Shown piece after piece: positions 1 to 13,467 of a stretch of DNA of 64,000 nt. This DNA comes from Paramarasmius palmivorus (lineage: Eukaryota > Basidiomycota > Agaricomycetes > Agaricales > Marasmiaceae), in NCBI GenBank assembly GCA_037176845.1, contig JAYKXP010000036.1:62001-126000 (forward strand), in the 5' to 3' direction. Made by a program: the position numbers and the translations under genes. Each line of letters opens with the position of its first letter. Position 1 is the stretch's first letter. The notes under the pieces were generated by a model, which was not told the DNA's origin, did no database searches, and was given only the letters and a program-made list of their open reading frames with translations.

Positions 1-1438
1 ATTTTGACCCAAGATGTAGACGAAGGGCTTAGGGAAGGGGAAGGGCATGTTTAAACTGAATCTTGGAGGTACGAGCATTTGCGGCTCAGATAACGTTTCG
101 AGCATTCATATGTTTTCAGCTTGAAGATACGCTAGAATGAGGAAACCTGGGCCAAGACACAAGTCACATCAAGGCAAGGGTCGGCTGCTCCGGAACATGT
201 TCATACCCACTATATCCGACAGTACATTCTCTACATGGCGTACATCGGCTTCTACTACACAATTTCCCCTGCTTCCCCTGCATTGGGAGGACACAAGGAC
301 TACCCCTAATCTGAAGCCTCCAGCGCTGCAGAAGCGCGAGTAGCAGCGACTCGGCCCCTCGATTACTAGCTCGCAGGCTATTGCGTGTACATGTTATGCA
401 GCTCGCTCTATCTGAGCGTACCGCCTCCTGCTTCCATTTGGTCACGATGAATTGGTTCATCCTGTTTTGGCGGTAGAAGTACTTGTGTTGAACAATATCT
501 TTGGGGTGGTGATGTCGGGGGTGATACGTGGTATGTAGTTAGTAGTTCTATTTCCGTCTCTGTGTACTTGCCTGGGTTGTGTTCCTGAACTGATTCCTTT
601 TATAGATATGCATATACTTCATGCGCGGTTCCGATCCAATGTAGTTATCGCGTTTCCAATGTCATCTTTTCTATATCCTATTCGCCCAGGTCCTGGCTTG
701 CATCCGAATCCATGTTTTCTCGATGCACAGACTGAGCTTCAATAGGTGAGAGCTCTGCATGGCTCATTGTACAGGGATTCTCACTACAGTCACAAGAAGT
801 CCGCCGCATCTTGTTCCGTGAGATGCGATCTCAGGTTTCACGCGATTAATGTGATATCCTGTATACATGCACGTCAATCCTGTCCTCCATTGGGGTGTCC
901 CATTCTAATCTGGTGGCACACGTCTTCCGTCACAATGACTGATATGGATTTTCCCACTTGTGGATCTCACGCCGTCTGACAAGTTCAAGGCACTGTTACA
1001 CAAAACGCGTCTTTGTTGACCATCAAGTTATGCTCTGCATTCCAAAGATGAGGAGCTATTTTTTACTTGCGATATGTTCAATTTGTGCGAATCATGATTC
1101 TGATGTTGTAGCGATTTTTATCCGTACCTCTGATTGAGCAAAGGCGGGAGAAGACACCTCGTACTCTCAACGGTAAGTCTTCTTCTCCAACCTTGGGTAA
1201 TATGCTAAGAGAGCCACACAAAAATTTCAGAACCTGGAGCGGCCAGACGATAGCTGTGTTCCTAAGCTAGTGTTCTAATCGATATCGGCCACACCGCAGA
1301 CATCAATATCTCAATCTACGTGCTTCATATCATAATTGATTCGGTCAGTTACCTTCGCTACCACCATTAATCAACTATAAAATGCTAGGGATGCAATAAA
1401 ATCAAGGAGGTCCTTCCCGTGCTTCATCGACATCTCCA
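1..1438. other. Non-coding stretch upstream of copy A
   Basis: No convincing gene is visible. The open frames are short, overlap one another on both strands and show no conserved domain. By analogy with the other copies this is probably a decayed array spacer plus the 5' flank of copy A. Confidence 0.5.
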
Positions 1439-3126
1439 ATGCTTCTTCTTTACGCCCTCGCACGACCGATAGCCTCTAGTCTTACTCCTGGTAAAGCCGT
1501 CGATACCCCGGGCGAAGACTCTGCATGCAACGACATCAACGAATGCAGGACTACCACCGACATTGTATGGAGCTGCCTGTCGGTCGTATTCATCTGCACT
1601 TGGGTCGCCATTCATCCAAACATACCTAAAGTGGGCACACATCCAGCGATAATTTTTCAGGACAACCTTCGACTTATGACCATTGCCATTATCGCGCCCG
1701 AAATCATAATCTTGTGGGCCCTGCGACAGCGTTTGTCTGCTAAAGCCATCGGAAAGAAGTTTGAGAGTGAGTCTCAACAGTCATTTTGACGAAAAGCAGA
1801 ACTGACAAGTAGAGCGGTTTAGAATATGGATGGGGGATATCACATGGATTTTTGATTGTCATGGGAGGCATTGCTCTCTATGACGGTCAAACATTCTGTG
1901 GATATCTTTGGGAAGAACATGGCAAAGTTGACGATGAATATTGGGATCAAGTTATGGCGTATTCTAGAAAATCTTTGGTCGGCCAAAATCAAGTGGTGAG
2001 ATCCATTCTTACATCTAGCCGAATGTTTTTCCTGATACAAGTGCTTTTTGGCTAAGCATCACATCAATGAGGAAGTGTTGCATCAGTCTTCTCCAGAATT
2101 AAATGAATTGGAACTGGAGTCGCAGCACGAGGAGTTCATTCAGAGTAATGAACATTTGGTGCGCTCTCAATCGTTTTAAGTCGAGAAAAAATCTTAATTA
2201 TCGCATCAGAATGAAACATTCGACTCCTCACACCTCCTGGAATACTTCGTGCGGAACGGCTATATCACTGTCACAGAGAGCGAGATTCAAGATAATCTTA
2301 ACCATGCCGACACCATTGCAAAAAGCTTTGCAATTATCCAAACGTTATGGTTCCTTGCACAGGTTTGTGCTCGCGCATTCGAGGGCCTCGCTATCACGGA
2401 ATTGGAAATCATGACAGTCGGATATGCTGTTCTCAACTTTGGCACGTACTTCTTGTGGTGGAATAAACCACAAGGGGTCAAACATCCTATTCGGGTATAC
2501 TGGAGGCAGCAACGACCTGCGGTCGACTCAAAACCCAAAAAAGGATGGAAAGCTGCATTCTATGGGCTTGCTCGCTCGCTTAGCGTAGGGATCTTCGTCG
2601 TCGTGAATTATACGCATCCATTCGTGAACCCAGTGAACGTAGTGGAGTGGGTATATCTGCTGATCACCCTTCCGATATGGGATACAGTTGCGTTACGGGA
2701 CGTATGCTTGAGCATCATGGCCGATGTCGACGACAAAAATCTCACGATGCGAATATCCTCTGGACTGAGCAGAGATTCATTACTCGTATATGTGTTTGTT
2801 TATGGAGTTGCAGCCATTTTTGGAGCCATACACTGCATCCCATGGTATTTCCAATTTCTGGCAGAGTATCTTCAGGTCGTTTGGAGAATTTTGGCCATTG
2901 GGATAACAATAGCACCCATTTTGATGGGGTTCGTGCATGCATATCGAAGCACGATGCTGGAATATGCATCAGATGGTTTGAACCGGATTATGGGAGCCGT
3001 CGGATTCGCGCTATCATTCATATATTATGTTCTGCGACTCGCTCTCATCCACCTTGCATTCTCCACACTCCTCCAAATGCATATCAGACTGTACAATGGA
3101 CGACCTTTGCCCCGCACATTGGGTAA
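1439..3126 (+). pseudogene. Array copy A, polytopic membrane protein, degenerate
   Basis: This is a diverged member of the array family. Exon 1 starts MLLLYALARPI and holds the first two membrane segments (WSCLSVVFICTWVAIHP and the following EIIILWALRQR). Exon 2 restarts at about 1818 with YGWGISHGFLIVMGG. The last exon begins at about 2212 and keeps the family core (EGLAITELEI, FGTYFLWWNKP, HPIRVYWRQQ). Near the C-terminus the frame slips by one base: the reading frame of the main exon runs on to about 3274 as unrelated residues, while the family ending (AYQTVQWTTFAPHIG) is in the next frame and stops at about 3126. Several family residues are also replaced. I call it a pseudogene on the terminal frameshift; an altered but expressed C-terminus is the alternative. 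Function of the family is unknown. Confidence 0.7.
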
Positions 3127-4950
3127 CCCAAGCACTAGGGGTTTTTATTTCTATTCGACAGTCGCTAACTCAATTACGCAATTTCACAGCTCTCGAAAGT
3201 CGAAACCTTCATATATTTTCAATACCCATGATCTTCTTTCTTTTCCCAAAGCTGCCTTTGGAACAGTAACTTGAACGTCATGCTCTAGGTTTCACGATGT
3301 ATTATCTCGTTGCTATTTAATTTTTGATACTCAGGTTTGAAGAGAAGCAACAAGTAGGGCGCGGTGGGTTCAAAAGAGAAACAGCACGAGATATCGATTC
3401 CAGAAACGTCGGATGTAGGGCCGGTATCATTACGGCACAGGTGCAAACCTTTTCGGGCATGCTGACTAAATGATACCTTTGACTCTCATCCTTCACTCAG
3501 CGGCGAATGTCAATTACTGAAGGCTGATTTGCGCCAATATTTGGTGCAACTCTATCCAAAGGTGCGTCTCTCGACCTTTTCCTCTGTTTGAAGCATCTCA
3601 ACCTCGAAATAGGATTTCCCTTGTCGTTCCGACTCCCTTCGATACCACCACCTTCAATCCTCCGATGAATAGTGACGCCTCGTCTACGTCGAACCTCTAG
3701 AATCTCTACCACGTATGATTTTGCCACAATGAACGGAGTAGGAACATCAAGATTACCACCAAGACTTACAAGTTGCGATGAAAGAGTGTGTAGACGAAAT
3801 CTGAGGATAAGGCATGCTCTAGGTTTACCTTGCCTGTTCTCGAGTCCAAGGTGTGTGTGTCAAAGCTTTTCTTCATGCTCCTGGACATTACTAAAGGCCC
3901 TCTCCCAGACCGTAGAAACAGGCACGGATCCTGTCCTTCAGAGAAGCAAAGAGTTGACAAATTGAAAAGGTGAAAAGTAAACCCCAACATTTATGAATTC
4001 TTGCCATCTTCCCTTATGCCAGACAAGCCTGAGCAGCCTCCTGATTCTCATCCATCTCAGTCCTTCACATTACACGTTGATTACACGAGACCAGCTCCGC
4101 CCACATGCACCAATGCTTGTTCCTGCGAGCATTTCCTTAGAGGATACCCGGCCGATCCCATCATTGCTTTCCGTTCGGTAGTCCTTGGGCTTCCTTTAAC
4201 GTGTTTGTATGCTGTATCGGATGTCATAATTTGCGCGTTGCTTATGTGGTGATGTAGGCGGTGACTTCTGGGAGCAATGCTTTCGTTAGGATTCATATTT
4301 TCCTTGCCGGAAGCTCCTCGCTCATAGCACATAAGCCAAGCCATCGCATGCGGGAGCCTTATGGGCGCTCTTTCACGTTCACTAGCGTAAATGCATCTGG
4401 GTTCATTTTTTGCCTCTCATTCTTCCTGTACCTTCCACCAAAGAACTTGATTTTGCATTACGCATTCTGACACTTGACATGCTTGGCAGCTCGATCACCA
4501 CGCAGGTGCTATGTAGGATCACAGTGCAGGAGTGACGAACACAGGGTATTCCGCCACCACGTTTGATCTATGCGTGTTTTCGATATTGCTGATCGCGTTG
4601 TGCGGGATAGAACTTTGGACCGATAAGTGTTCCTCCTTGCAGATTGAATTTACATTGCTAGCTCACAGCTTGCCCAATCTGCAATTCCACACTAGGACTG
4701 CGAAATCTACGGTGGCTTCAACTTTCAAGGTGTGTGCACTATGACCTCAACCTAATAGAATCGATCATTTCTATGATATCTTTGATGGCGTTCTTCGGGG
4801 ACACATAATTCGAGTTCACGTTGCAGTGACTAGTACATTCGATCTGTCAAGGTGCGAAATGCCGCAAACTTCGTGTATTACACGTTTCCACGGCCTGGCA
4901 TGCTTGAAATACACTTGGCTTTTGAGTTCTCCTCCGACGCGGCACCCCAG
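3127..4950. other. Array spacer A-B, no gene seen
   Basis: Only short overlapping frames on both strands are present. The last 150 bases, around the GGCATGCTTGAAATACAC stretch, resemble the 5' flanks of copies E, F and G, so the spacer contains the upstream region of copy B. Confidence 0.45.
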
Positions 4951-6734
4951 ATGCTTATCCTTTACGCCCTCGCTAGACCCATACTCTCGAACACGGCGCC
5001 CTCGTTGATGGGTAACCCTACTGTCTTTGATCCTGTCACCGGCGAATGCGACAACATCCACGGATGTAGAACGATACCCCAGATAGTGTGGAACTGTCTT
5101 TCGGTCATATTCATTTGCACTTGGGTCGCTGTTCATCCGGATGTTCCACATGTCAAAGCGCATCCACTGGTGGTCGTGTTCTGCAACGTTAAGCTCATGG
5201 TTATTGCCATGCTTGCGCCGGAACTTGTAATATTGTGGGCTGTCAGGCAGCGATTCTCGGCTAAAGCTATCGCAGGGAAATTCGAGAGTGAGTGCTTTAG
5301 ATCATTAATAGACAGAAGCTGAATTATGTGTAGAGTATGGGTGGGGAATGGCTCATGGATTCCTTGTGATTATGGGTGGATTTGCTCTTTACGACGGCGA
5401 AACATTCTGCGGGTACTTGTGGAACGATGGTGATGATGTTAACTTGCCCGATATACGGAACATAATCAGTGCGTATCACCGAAAGTTACGAGAGGCAATT
5501 GCGGAGATTGAGGCTGAGGTATGTGGTTTCCATGAGCACGGCGTGAATCACCACCCTGAAATTCAATATGTAGACTGAGGGCAAAGAAATAGGACAAGCG
5601 ACGGAGAAATTACCAGTGGGAGCGGATCCGACGCGTTCGACCTCAACTCAAGGGAATGGTGCGCAGATTTTGGTGAGTGCCCTTCTCCATCTAGTGCTGT
5701 AGCGACTCTGACGCTCCTTGTAGAATGAAAATTCGCACCTCCTGGAATACTTGCTCAAAGCCGGACATATCAGAATCTCGGAGAACGAAATCACAGGCAG
5801 TCTCAGCCACAGCGACTCCATCACAAAGGCAATTGCAGTCATTCAGACCACATGGTTTCTACTTCAAGTTGTAGCTCGTGCAGCGGAAGGACTAGCCATC
5901 ACCGAGCTCGAGATCGTCACCGTTGGTTTTGCGGTCCTCAATTTTGGCACTTACTTCCTGTGGTGGAACAAACCACTTCGCGTCAGGTACCCTGTCCGTG
6001 TCTACTGGCGCCAACAAGGGATAGTCGAGAGGACTTGCAACGTCGAGCAGAGTAACCCGAACGTCAGGTGGATTGATGGGATCTTGGTATCAATCAGGAA
6101 TTCGATCCAGGACATGCTCGATATCTTTCGGAAAGCAGACGCTGCTGTTTTTAACCTCCTTTTTCATGACCGTCTCAATGACCAACCCCTGAGTGCAAGC
6201 TGGGTGCGCGCAACGGTTCGGAGATTACTTATGCTCTCCTTCCTCCCGATTCTAGTGGTTTACCAATTAGCTGTTGCACTGTTCTCCATCATAACAGATA
6301 CAAAACCCAGTTACAGTTATATGGCATGTGTTATCAACCCGTCGAGACTCAAAGATGAGCCATTGACTCTGTACGTCTTCGTTTTTGGACTCACGGTCCT
6401 TTTTGGCGGAATTCACTGTATCCCCTGGAATTTTCAATTTCCGACGCCCACAGAGCAGTTGCTGTGGCGTATTTCAGCTGGGGGACTTGTCGCTCTGCCT
6501 GTTGGGTTATTCTTTGTCAGTTTCATCTTTGGATTGTTGATGGCTGGGTGTTGGGGACGGTTGAAGGATTTTGCAGAGATTCTGTCGGGGATCTTTATCG
6601 GCTTCCTCATGCCCACTGCATACTTGGTCTCCCGAATCATCCTAATGGTCCTTGCTCTTATGGAGCTTCGAAATCTCCCCCAGAGCACATATCAAACCAT
6701 ACAGTGGGCCGCCTTTATCCCACACATTGGTTAA
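4951..6734 (+). CDS. Array copy B, intact nine-TM-like membrane protein
   Basis: Four exons with canonical short introns: 4951-5287, 5334-5518, 5574-5672 and 5724-6734. The start is the ATG of MLILYALARP, which matches the start shared by copies E, F and G; an upstream in-frame ATG at 4900 exists but is not conserved in frame among paralogues. About nine hydrophobic segments can be picked out: two in exon 1, one in exon 2 (GWGMAHGFLVIMGG), and about six in the last exon. Conserved hallmarks are GECDNIHGCR with paired cysteines before TM1, EGLAITELEI, FGTYFLWWNKPLR, FGGIHCIPWNFQF and the terminal FIPHIG. Exon 3 encodes a short polar, poorly conserved linker. No stop or frameshift was found. 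I recognise the family only as a basidiomycete-type hypothetical membrane protein; a transporter or sensor role would be a guess. Confidence 0.75.
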
Positions 6735-6963
6735 TTCATTTTCATTGTGGTCTTCCTTCGTATATTCTGACTATTTGCTCATTTCCTGCTTACTTACCTA
6801 CGTTTCTGTCTTATATTACTTACGCCACAAACTTCCGAGAATATTCCATCTTTCTATACCATATCTACGGTCCTTGTTGTAACCAGATGTTGCAAATCCA
6901 CTATGTCCATGACATGGTAGGTTCTCATGGGCAACTGCAAGTCATAAGAGGATGCAACGTGCT

Positions 6964-7558
6964 GACGAACCAGATAAAGACTTGGAAAAGCCGCTTCGGG
7001 TCAGACATCCTGTTCGCATCTACTGGAGACGACAGGTGCATCTCGAGACGCATTCCTCCGAGCACGAGAAAGCTGCGACGTTGAATGGATGGCCTACCAA
7101 ACTCTGGATGGGAGTCAAGCGCGGTTGCCGAACCGTATTCTGGGATCCACTGTCTAACACTGGGAAATCGATTCTTGCGATTCTCAACTTTTTCGGTAAC
7201 TGGTCCTTGAGCAACGAAAGCCTAGATGGCTGGGCCTTATTTGCGTTGCTCTTCCTTCCGTGGACGGTTGTGTACCATCTATACATCACAGTCGCGGACC
7301 TCTTAACCGTCACAGATCGGCTCACAAGTGACTCGGATGTAAACGACTTGGCGTCCGTTTTCAACCCGTCTAGACTTGAAAGTCATCCTGCAGTACATCC
7401 TTTACCTTTGCGAAGTCCTGTCGATGTATGTACTACCCCTGACATACATTGTAGCATGTATCGCTATAATCATCCTCGCCATCATGGCACTGCGGGCCCT
7501 TCCTCCGAGTGCATACCAAACCGTCCAATGGACTACCTTCATTCCACACATTGGTTAA
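6964..7558 (+). pseudogene. Array copy C, truncated 3' remnant
   Basis: Only the last-exon part of the family is present. It enters at KPLRVRHPVRIYWRR near 6985 and continues through the hydrophobic region WALFALLFLPWTVVYHLY and FNPSRLESHP. It then jumps, with a large internal deletion and a frame change near 7376, to the terminal block ALPPSAYQTVQW...FIPHIG ending at 7558. Exons 1-3 and the TM7-TM8 block with the CIPWNF motif are missing. It lies only about 230 bases after copy B, consistent with a partial tandem duplication. Confidence 0.75.
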
Positions 7559-7707
7559 ACAGTACAGACTCTGGACTCACGACGATTCACGAAGGCCCAA
7601 CTCCAAACTTTCGCTTCTTATTCCAGTATCATTATACCAAGACAAGATATCCGTTGTTGTAGTACGCCGTTTTCCTTATGAATTTCCCGTTAGCTTGTCT
7701 GAACTGC

Positions 7708-8142
7708 TCATGCGAACGTACCTGCCAGGTTTATTGGCCGCAATTCGACATAGTATTGGTGTAGCATACAGTATCGCGTAGCCTTCGGAATAAGTATTGT
7801 CCGAGTCACGGCGTTATCTAGCGATTGGTATATCTCGTCTGGAAGATTCTCCGAGAAGAAATTGAATGATGGGGACATGATGGCTCTGGACACCACATTC
7901 GTGACTAGTGAGCTAGTGAGTGCTTGAGGGTCGCGCTTGAGCAGGATCAGCGTCAACAGAGAAGCCATGACGGCATAATGATGATGTGGATTTCGGAGCG
8001 CTTCCAAATTATTTATCCCTTTCCCAGCGAAGTACTGCATGCCAATGTTGTTGAGGGTGCGTCTCTTGTGCGTCTCTGCTATCTTCTCCCATTCAAAGGT
8101 CTGAACCATTATTTCTTCACCCATGTATGGTACAAAATTCAA
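7708..8142 (-). CDS. Possible exon of an unknown gene (144 codons)
   Basis: An open frame on the minus strand between copies C and D. The listed upstream codon is TTG; the first ATG is six codons in, at about 8124 (MGEEIMVQTFEWEK). The translation has ordinary composition and no repeats, but no domain, membrane segment or relative in the window. It could be an exon of a decayed gene or chance. There is no sign of a promoter. Confidence 0.25.
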   Translation of the reverse strand: MNFVPYMGEEIMVQTFEWEKIAETHKRRTLNNIGMQYFAGKGINNLEALRNPHHHYAVMASLLTLILLKRDPQALTSSLVTNVVSRAIMSPSFNFFSENLPDEIYQSLDNAVTRTILIPKATRYCMLHQYYVELRPINLAGTFA

Positions 8143-8475
8143 TGATGAATCTCACTAAATGATCGCATCCGGCATTACATATTCAGTTACTTTCTTCCCT
8201 TTCCACTCCTGTCGTCATTGCAAACCAATGGACAGCCCAACTTTGCCTCTCCTTCGGTGTATGCAGTGTCCTTGCTTTGTTTCCCAGAACGCAGTCTGAT
8301 GATTGACAGCTGAAACGACATGCTTGTGCCTTCCACAATGCCACGATGTTCGATCTACACGTGTCGGTAACTGGCAGACATTGTTGAAATGGGCGTTCAC
8401 CGACTTCCATCTTACGACGGGATGATCTAGCATCGTTATTTTATAGGTTAATCCACTAGCCACTCCAAGTCATGG

Positions 8476-10173
8476 CGAGGTGCCTCTACAGTATTTGATC
8501 CAGTCACTGGTGAATGCGACGATATCAACGGATGCAGGACGGCGTCTCAGATCCTGTGGAACTGTCTCTCAGTCATCTTCATTTGTATATGGGTTGCTAT
8601 TCATCCGAATATTCCCCATGTCAAAGCACATCGGGCCGTGATGTTGTTCTGTAATGTCATGCTCATGTGATGCTAGCACCTGAGCTCATCATACTGTGGA
8701 CGATGATAAATATAAGAGTGAGAGATCTAATCTTTTTCAAGATATAGAGATTGAGAATCTTTTTTTTAGAATACGGATGGGGGATGGCTCATGGATTTCT
8801 GGTGATAATGGGCGGCTTCGCACTCTACGACGATGATCTATTCTGTGCTTAGGTTTGGAATAATGGCAGCGACGGGTGGCGCAATCAAAGTGGCGTTGAG
8901 TCGAAGGTTCGAAACGAGACGTAAGAGTATTACCGAGCGTTCAGAACTGCTGCTGTATATCTGGATATAGAGGTATGGATGTCTAGCAGTCCTAACGTGA
9001 CGTCTGAATTGAAATCTGACTAGCATGGCAAAAGACGCAGAAGAAACCTTGCTGAGTGCGAGGTGCCAGAGAAAGTTAAAACGCACTTGATTGCGAGCAC
9101 CATCACTGGACCAATGGATAACAAAGACTCTCAGAGTTTGGTAAGGCCCAAACTGTGTGTTCGAACTGCCGGTTCTCATCTAATGCCTTGACTAGCGTAA
9201 AAACTCGGATCTGCTTGAATTCTTAATCAAAAATGGTCACATTAAAATTACGGAGGACGAAATAGTGGGCAACCTCAGCCACAGCAACTCAATTACAAAG
9301 GTTATCGCAGTCATCCAAACCGCGTGGTTCCTGCTCCCAGTTGCAGCTCGTGCAATAGAAGGATTAGCCATCACTGAACTCGAGATCATCACAGTTGGCT
9401 TCGCAATGCTCAGCTTTGGGACCTACTTGTGGTAGAATAAACCCCTTCGTATTAGAAAAAACAGATAGGGAGAGTGACGCTAAAGGACAGGTGGCGAAGG
9501 TTTGGATGTATATTGAAGTAGTCTGGAATTCAACTCGAGAGGCGTCCGTCGACATTGGGAAATCACTGGTTGTCCTTTTCAACTTCCTTAGGACCCCGGT
9601 GAAAGCGAATCCCGAGCTGAACGACAGCAGTCTCCCGGAAATGAACTGGGTGACCATACTCCAACTAGTTGGCCTCCCGGCCCTAGTGCTGTTTCGTTTG
9701 ACTCTGGCCTCTATAGGCATCATATCGGACGGCCATGGCACATGCATGGCATCTATCATCAACTCCTCCAGGCTGAAGACAGAATCATTAATCATTCACC
9801 ATGTACGTCCTTGTTTATGGCTCACAACACTCTTTGGCGCAATCCACTGTATCCCATGAAATTTTCTATTTCCGACACATTTGGAACAGTTGCTCTGGCG
9901 TATTTCAGCTGGAGGACTTGTTGCTGTGCCTATCGGAACGACCGTCATCACTGCTTTTATTATCATAATTGAGCAGTTGATCATGCGCTGGGGGGCATAT
10001 AAAGGGACATATGTCGGAATGTTGGCTGCAATCATTGACATGTCCCTCCTCCACACTACATACTTCGTTGCCCGCGTCACCCTAATGATCCTCGCCCTCA
10101 TGGAGCTTTGAAGCCTTCCCCCAAGTGCATATTAGGCTGTTCAATGGATGACTTTCATTCCCCATATAGGTTA
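8476..10173 (+). pseudogene. Array copy D, pseudogene with several stops
   Basis: All regions of the family are recognisable but broken. Exon 1 lacks the MLLLY start and begins around STVFDPVTGECDDINGCR; it then loses its frame after FCNVMLM. Exon 2 (YGWGMAHGFLVIMGGFALYDDD, from about 8770) has a TAG after FCA. The last exon, from about 9198, has a stop within the FGTYLW-NKPL motif and a deletion after it, then another stop at CIP-NF and two more in the final 20 codons, before the family ending IPHIG at 10173. Sequence similarity is still high, so the decay is recent relative to copy A. Confidence 0.85.
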
Positions 10174-13100
10174 AACATACTTTATTTCCCCTTTCGCTTT
10201 CCCTGGTTCAGCTACTTATTCCTTTGCACTCAATTCCCGTTGAATTGCTTATATGCACCCGTTCTACGTACTTGTCCCATTGCTCAAGTTTAGTGTCTTC
10301 AGCACGTTCACGCGTCGAATCTCATTACTTTACATACCAACCACATACCCATATGCGCATTCATATTGTGACCTGGAGTCGCAAATGCACCATTACCTTC
10401 CAAAGTCTGTTGTGATATCCAGTACTGTATCTTAAGTACAGCAGGACATGAGTAATCGAGCTACTCAGTAGCCGCTCGGACTATTGAGTGTCGAAATATC
10501 AAGCGGAAGGTAAATTGTTATAGTCAAAACCAGTATTACTATTAGTATCAGCAATAAAAACATACCTTGGTCGTTGTGTATCGTCGGACCAACCGCCGGT
10601 TCTTCGATTCTTCACAGAAGGGGTTATGAAAAAGGCACAGAACAGAGAGAGAATGGCGGAGCGTCTTCCAAAAGCAGGAACGAAGCATAAACCTCAAGGA
10701 GGACAAAGCAAGTGAGCACTGAGAAACCGGCGCGGAAGATGCAAGGAATAGAATTGAATGCAGATAAAGGTAGATGGACACGTCTGCGTGTCATGTCGTG
10801 AGGAATCGGAGGATAATCTGCGAAGGGATTGATTAGTTGTTCCTGGAACGTTTATTGCTTTGGTCGGTGTCACTGATAGAGGCCGAACATGGTGTGGGAG
10901 TGGTCGAGGTCTTGCACTTCCCCCGTTGATAGGTAAAAAGAGACGGTGGAATTGCAGACTGATCGGCTACGGGAGGATCAAGCGGAGGAAATGAGAATAG
11001 GAAGACACAGTCATCTGTTACGACTATCTAAGGATTGAGAGTTTTCATCTTCGAACGATGGCCAACGTTGCAACTTGCCAAGAGTCCGAAATTCGAATCT
11101 GGCGCTAAAATATCGACTCCGACTTAGAACATCAGATAGCTCGCAAAGTGCTTTGACGGGTGGGACAGGGGGATTTTGGGGTGTTTTAGATAGGTGGAAC
11201 GTCGGTTTGGTCGTGCGTTGGGCAGTCGAGCTGGGGAAGTCAAGAGAAGATCCCAATTTGATCGTGACGGATCCGAGAGCCAACCGAGGGTCTCAGGGTT
11301 TCGGCATTATCAACTCCACGTGACTCTTTCTTTTCGACCTCTTTCCACTCATCGACTAAGCGGGCGAGTTTACCTTCCACCTACCAACGACGACAAGGCA
11401 AAAAAAGAAGAACCGCAGATGTCACCAGCGTCTAGACCGCCGTCCCCATCAAAGCGCTGACAAATCAAGCGTCTCGCCTCGTTCCTTTTTTCTCCCGACT
11501 CTTATCATCAATGGCAATGCCCAACTGTACCTTCAACCTTCCTCGAGCCTCTCCTACATCAAGCCTCTGCTTCATTTCAGACTTAGTTGCACTGAATACC
11601 ACCCCACAACACTACCATGAACTAGCGAGTCCGAAGGCAAAAAGCATACAGATGGAGAGCTAGATCCGGAGAAAGGGTATATCCTGGGCTCGTCTCGACG
11701 TATTCACAATGGGAGTGCGTGCGTCATAGACCTCTATACGACCTCACAAGCTAATAATTCGTTTTTAGAAAATGCGGGGAATCGCTTTCTCTCGCCACGA
11801 CAAAAACAAGCGGAGAAATCATTGATTACCTCCTTTTCCGACTCCCGAGAACCAACACCGTCCGTAGTCCCCTTGGCTCTCGATATCCAATATCCTAAAG
11901 ACCGATTTTTCCAACACAGTATCTGCCTACGGGGCAGGCTAAGATGCAAGACTACTCATGCCTCCCTCTCCTTACACGCGTATCGACCAATTGTATGAAT
12001 GTGACGCGTCTGTATTGGTATGTATCAAAGCCTTCCCTTCTGGTGCTTTCTAAACGAGTTTTGTCCTCCATCATAGAATCTCAACGGTCAACGATCTTTG
12101 ACAATGGCACCATCCAGGAGGTGTTACCACTCAGATAGTGCCTTTCCGATTCGATGTTCCTTCCTCACGCAGATTTTCCGCCTCACCCTTCTGAATGATC
12201 GATATCTGTCTCAGCAACTCAAGTCGCGTCATTTTTGTCATCTGGCACCTCGTTTTCATCTCACCCTAATACTTCAAATGTCACCCTTCTTCCTCAACCC
12301 GCGACCTGTCACGAAGCGACACGAGCAGAGCATTGACCGTCTACGGCAACGATCTTGCAGTTGCTACACAATGGCGAGCTTCCACTACACATCAACATAT
12401 CCATTGTTTCCAGCACGTCCCCCAAATACACAACGTGGTTAACGTTTTTTTTTTTTTGCCTACTACATACTGCGGAGGCCTACATTCTATCTCCACCTCT
12501 CTCTTCCCTGCCGATACATACCCGAAGTACACCTCACCTCTTCACACCACGCGACATACGTCGAACGAAGGCCAGTCCGATACCCGGGTCTACCTTACCG
12601 TCTCAACTCTTCGTTCATACATACCTCATGCCTGTATTGCTGTCGAGTTCGGGACAGCCTGCTTCCCATTTGAACGCAAGCTTGTACAGCTGCTCGGGAC
12701 AATTGCTGTGACTACCGAGGTTGCTCGGTACCAAAGCCCTGTCCTACTTGGCGGAAGCTTTTCATCTTCTAGATTTAGACCCTAGTGTTTGTCATAGCTG
12801 TCTTGTAATTTATTTCGATAAGTACTCACGCATTTAGGACGCCTGAGGGGCAAGAATAGAAACTGATGTATACCGTAACCTATTGCCCTTGTGGGATTCC
12901 CTCGAACACGCCTCAAGGATTGATGGCTGGAATGACACGCCGGCGCTAAAGCTCCAAGATCGAGAGTACAGCACATGCGCAACGCCACAACACACGGTCT
13001 ACGTGTGTTCGAGTTTCTGCTGCTCGCAGTCCTAGTGAAGAGACAATAGGGGCCCCTGATTGTGAAATAGGAACATTGGCTTGTTGCCGTGCGAAAAAGA

Positions 13101-13467
13101 AGCCGCTACTCATTGGCACCTATCGAGTACTCACCGAGAACTTCGATATGAAGTTTATCTTAGGTATGTCTCTGTCGGCCCTCGTTTACTCAGAATATGC
13201 GCTTTCATAGTACAAAATTTCCAGGTATGTTAGTTCAATCACGGAGTCTCGGTTTCTCACAGCCCCATGAAAGGTGTTTGCCGTGTTCTATCGGGTCTTT
13301 GACACATCTTCATCCACTTTTACGTCGCAGTGGCTGCTGCATTCGACCTGTCATAGTCGAGTTGCGGGGTGATGTGCCTTCGACAAAGTGTGTACTGCAC
13401 ATGTTCAAGGGCTGGGATACTTGAAATATACAGATGCGCTAGCAATTCTCTTGCCGTTGCCCTCGAG
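10174..13467. other. Array spacer D-E, duplicated, contains relic of kinase 5' region
   Basis: No intact gene seen. Blocks here recur in the E-F, F-G and G-kinase spacers: the GTCGGACCaaCCGCCGG block near 10587, the fast-diverged block around 10640-10960, and the block at about 12600-13000 that matches 52380-52960. The stretch at 11418-11620 resembles the region just upstream of and at the start of the histidine kinase gene (57110-57310). A T run lies at 12446-12456. Confidence 0.55.
11418..11620 (+). pseudogene. Relic of histidine kinase upstream/5' region
   Basis: The string AGCGTCTAGACCGCCGTCCC followed by CATCAAAG and CTGAC, a T-rich pyrimidine tract, and CTTCAACCTTCCTCGA can be aligned by eye with 57118-57290, which runs into the first coding part of the hybrid histidine kinase. 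Here the reading frame is not kept. A sister relic lies at about 51328-51500. I read both as decayed copies made when the array unit was duplicated. Confidence 0.5.

Noticed and set aside
12333..12785. Plus-strand frame in spacer D-E as a gene
   Set aside because: Runs through a T tract, has no conserved motif, and the matching spacer copies do not keep the frame.
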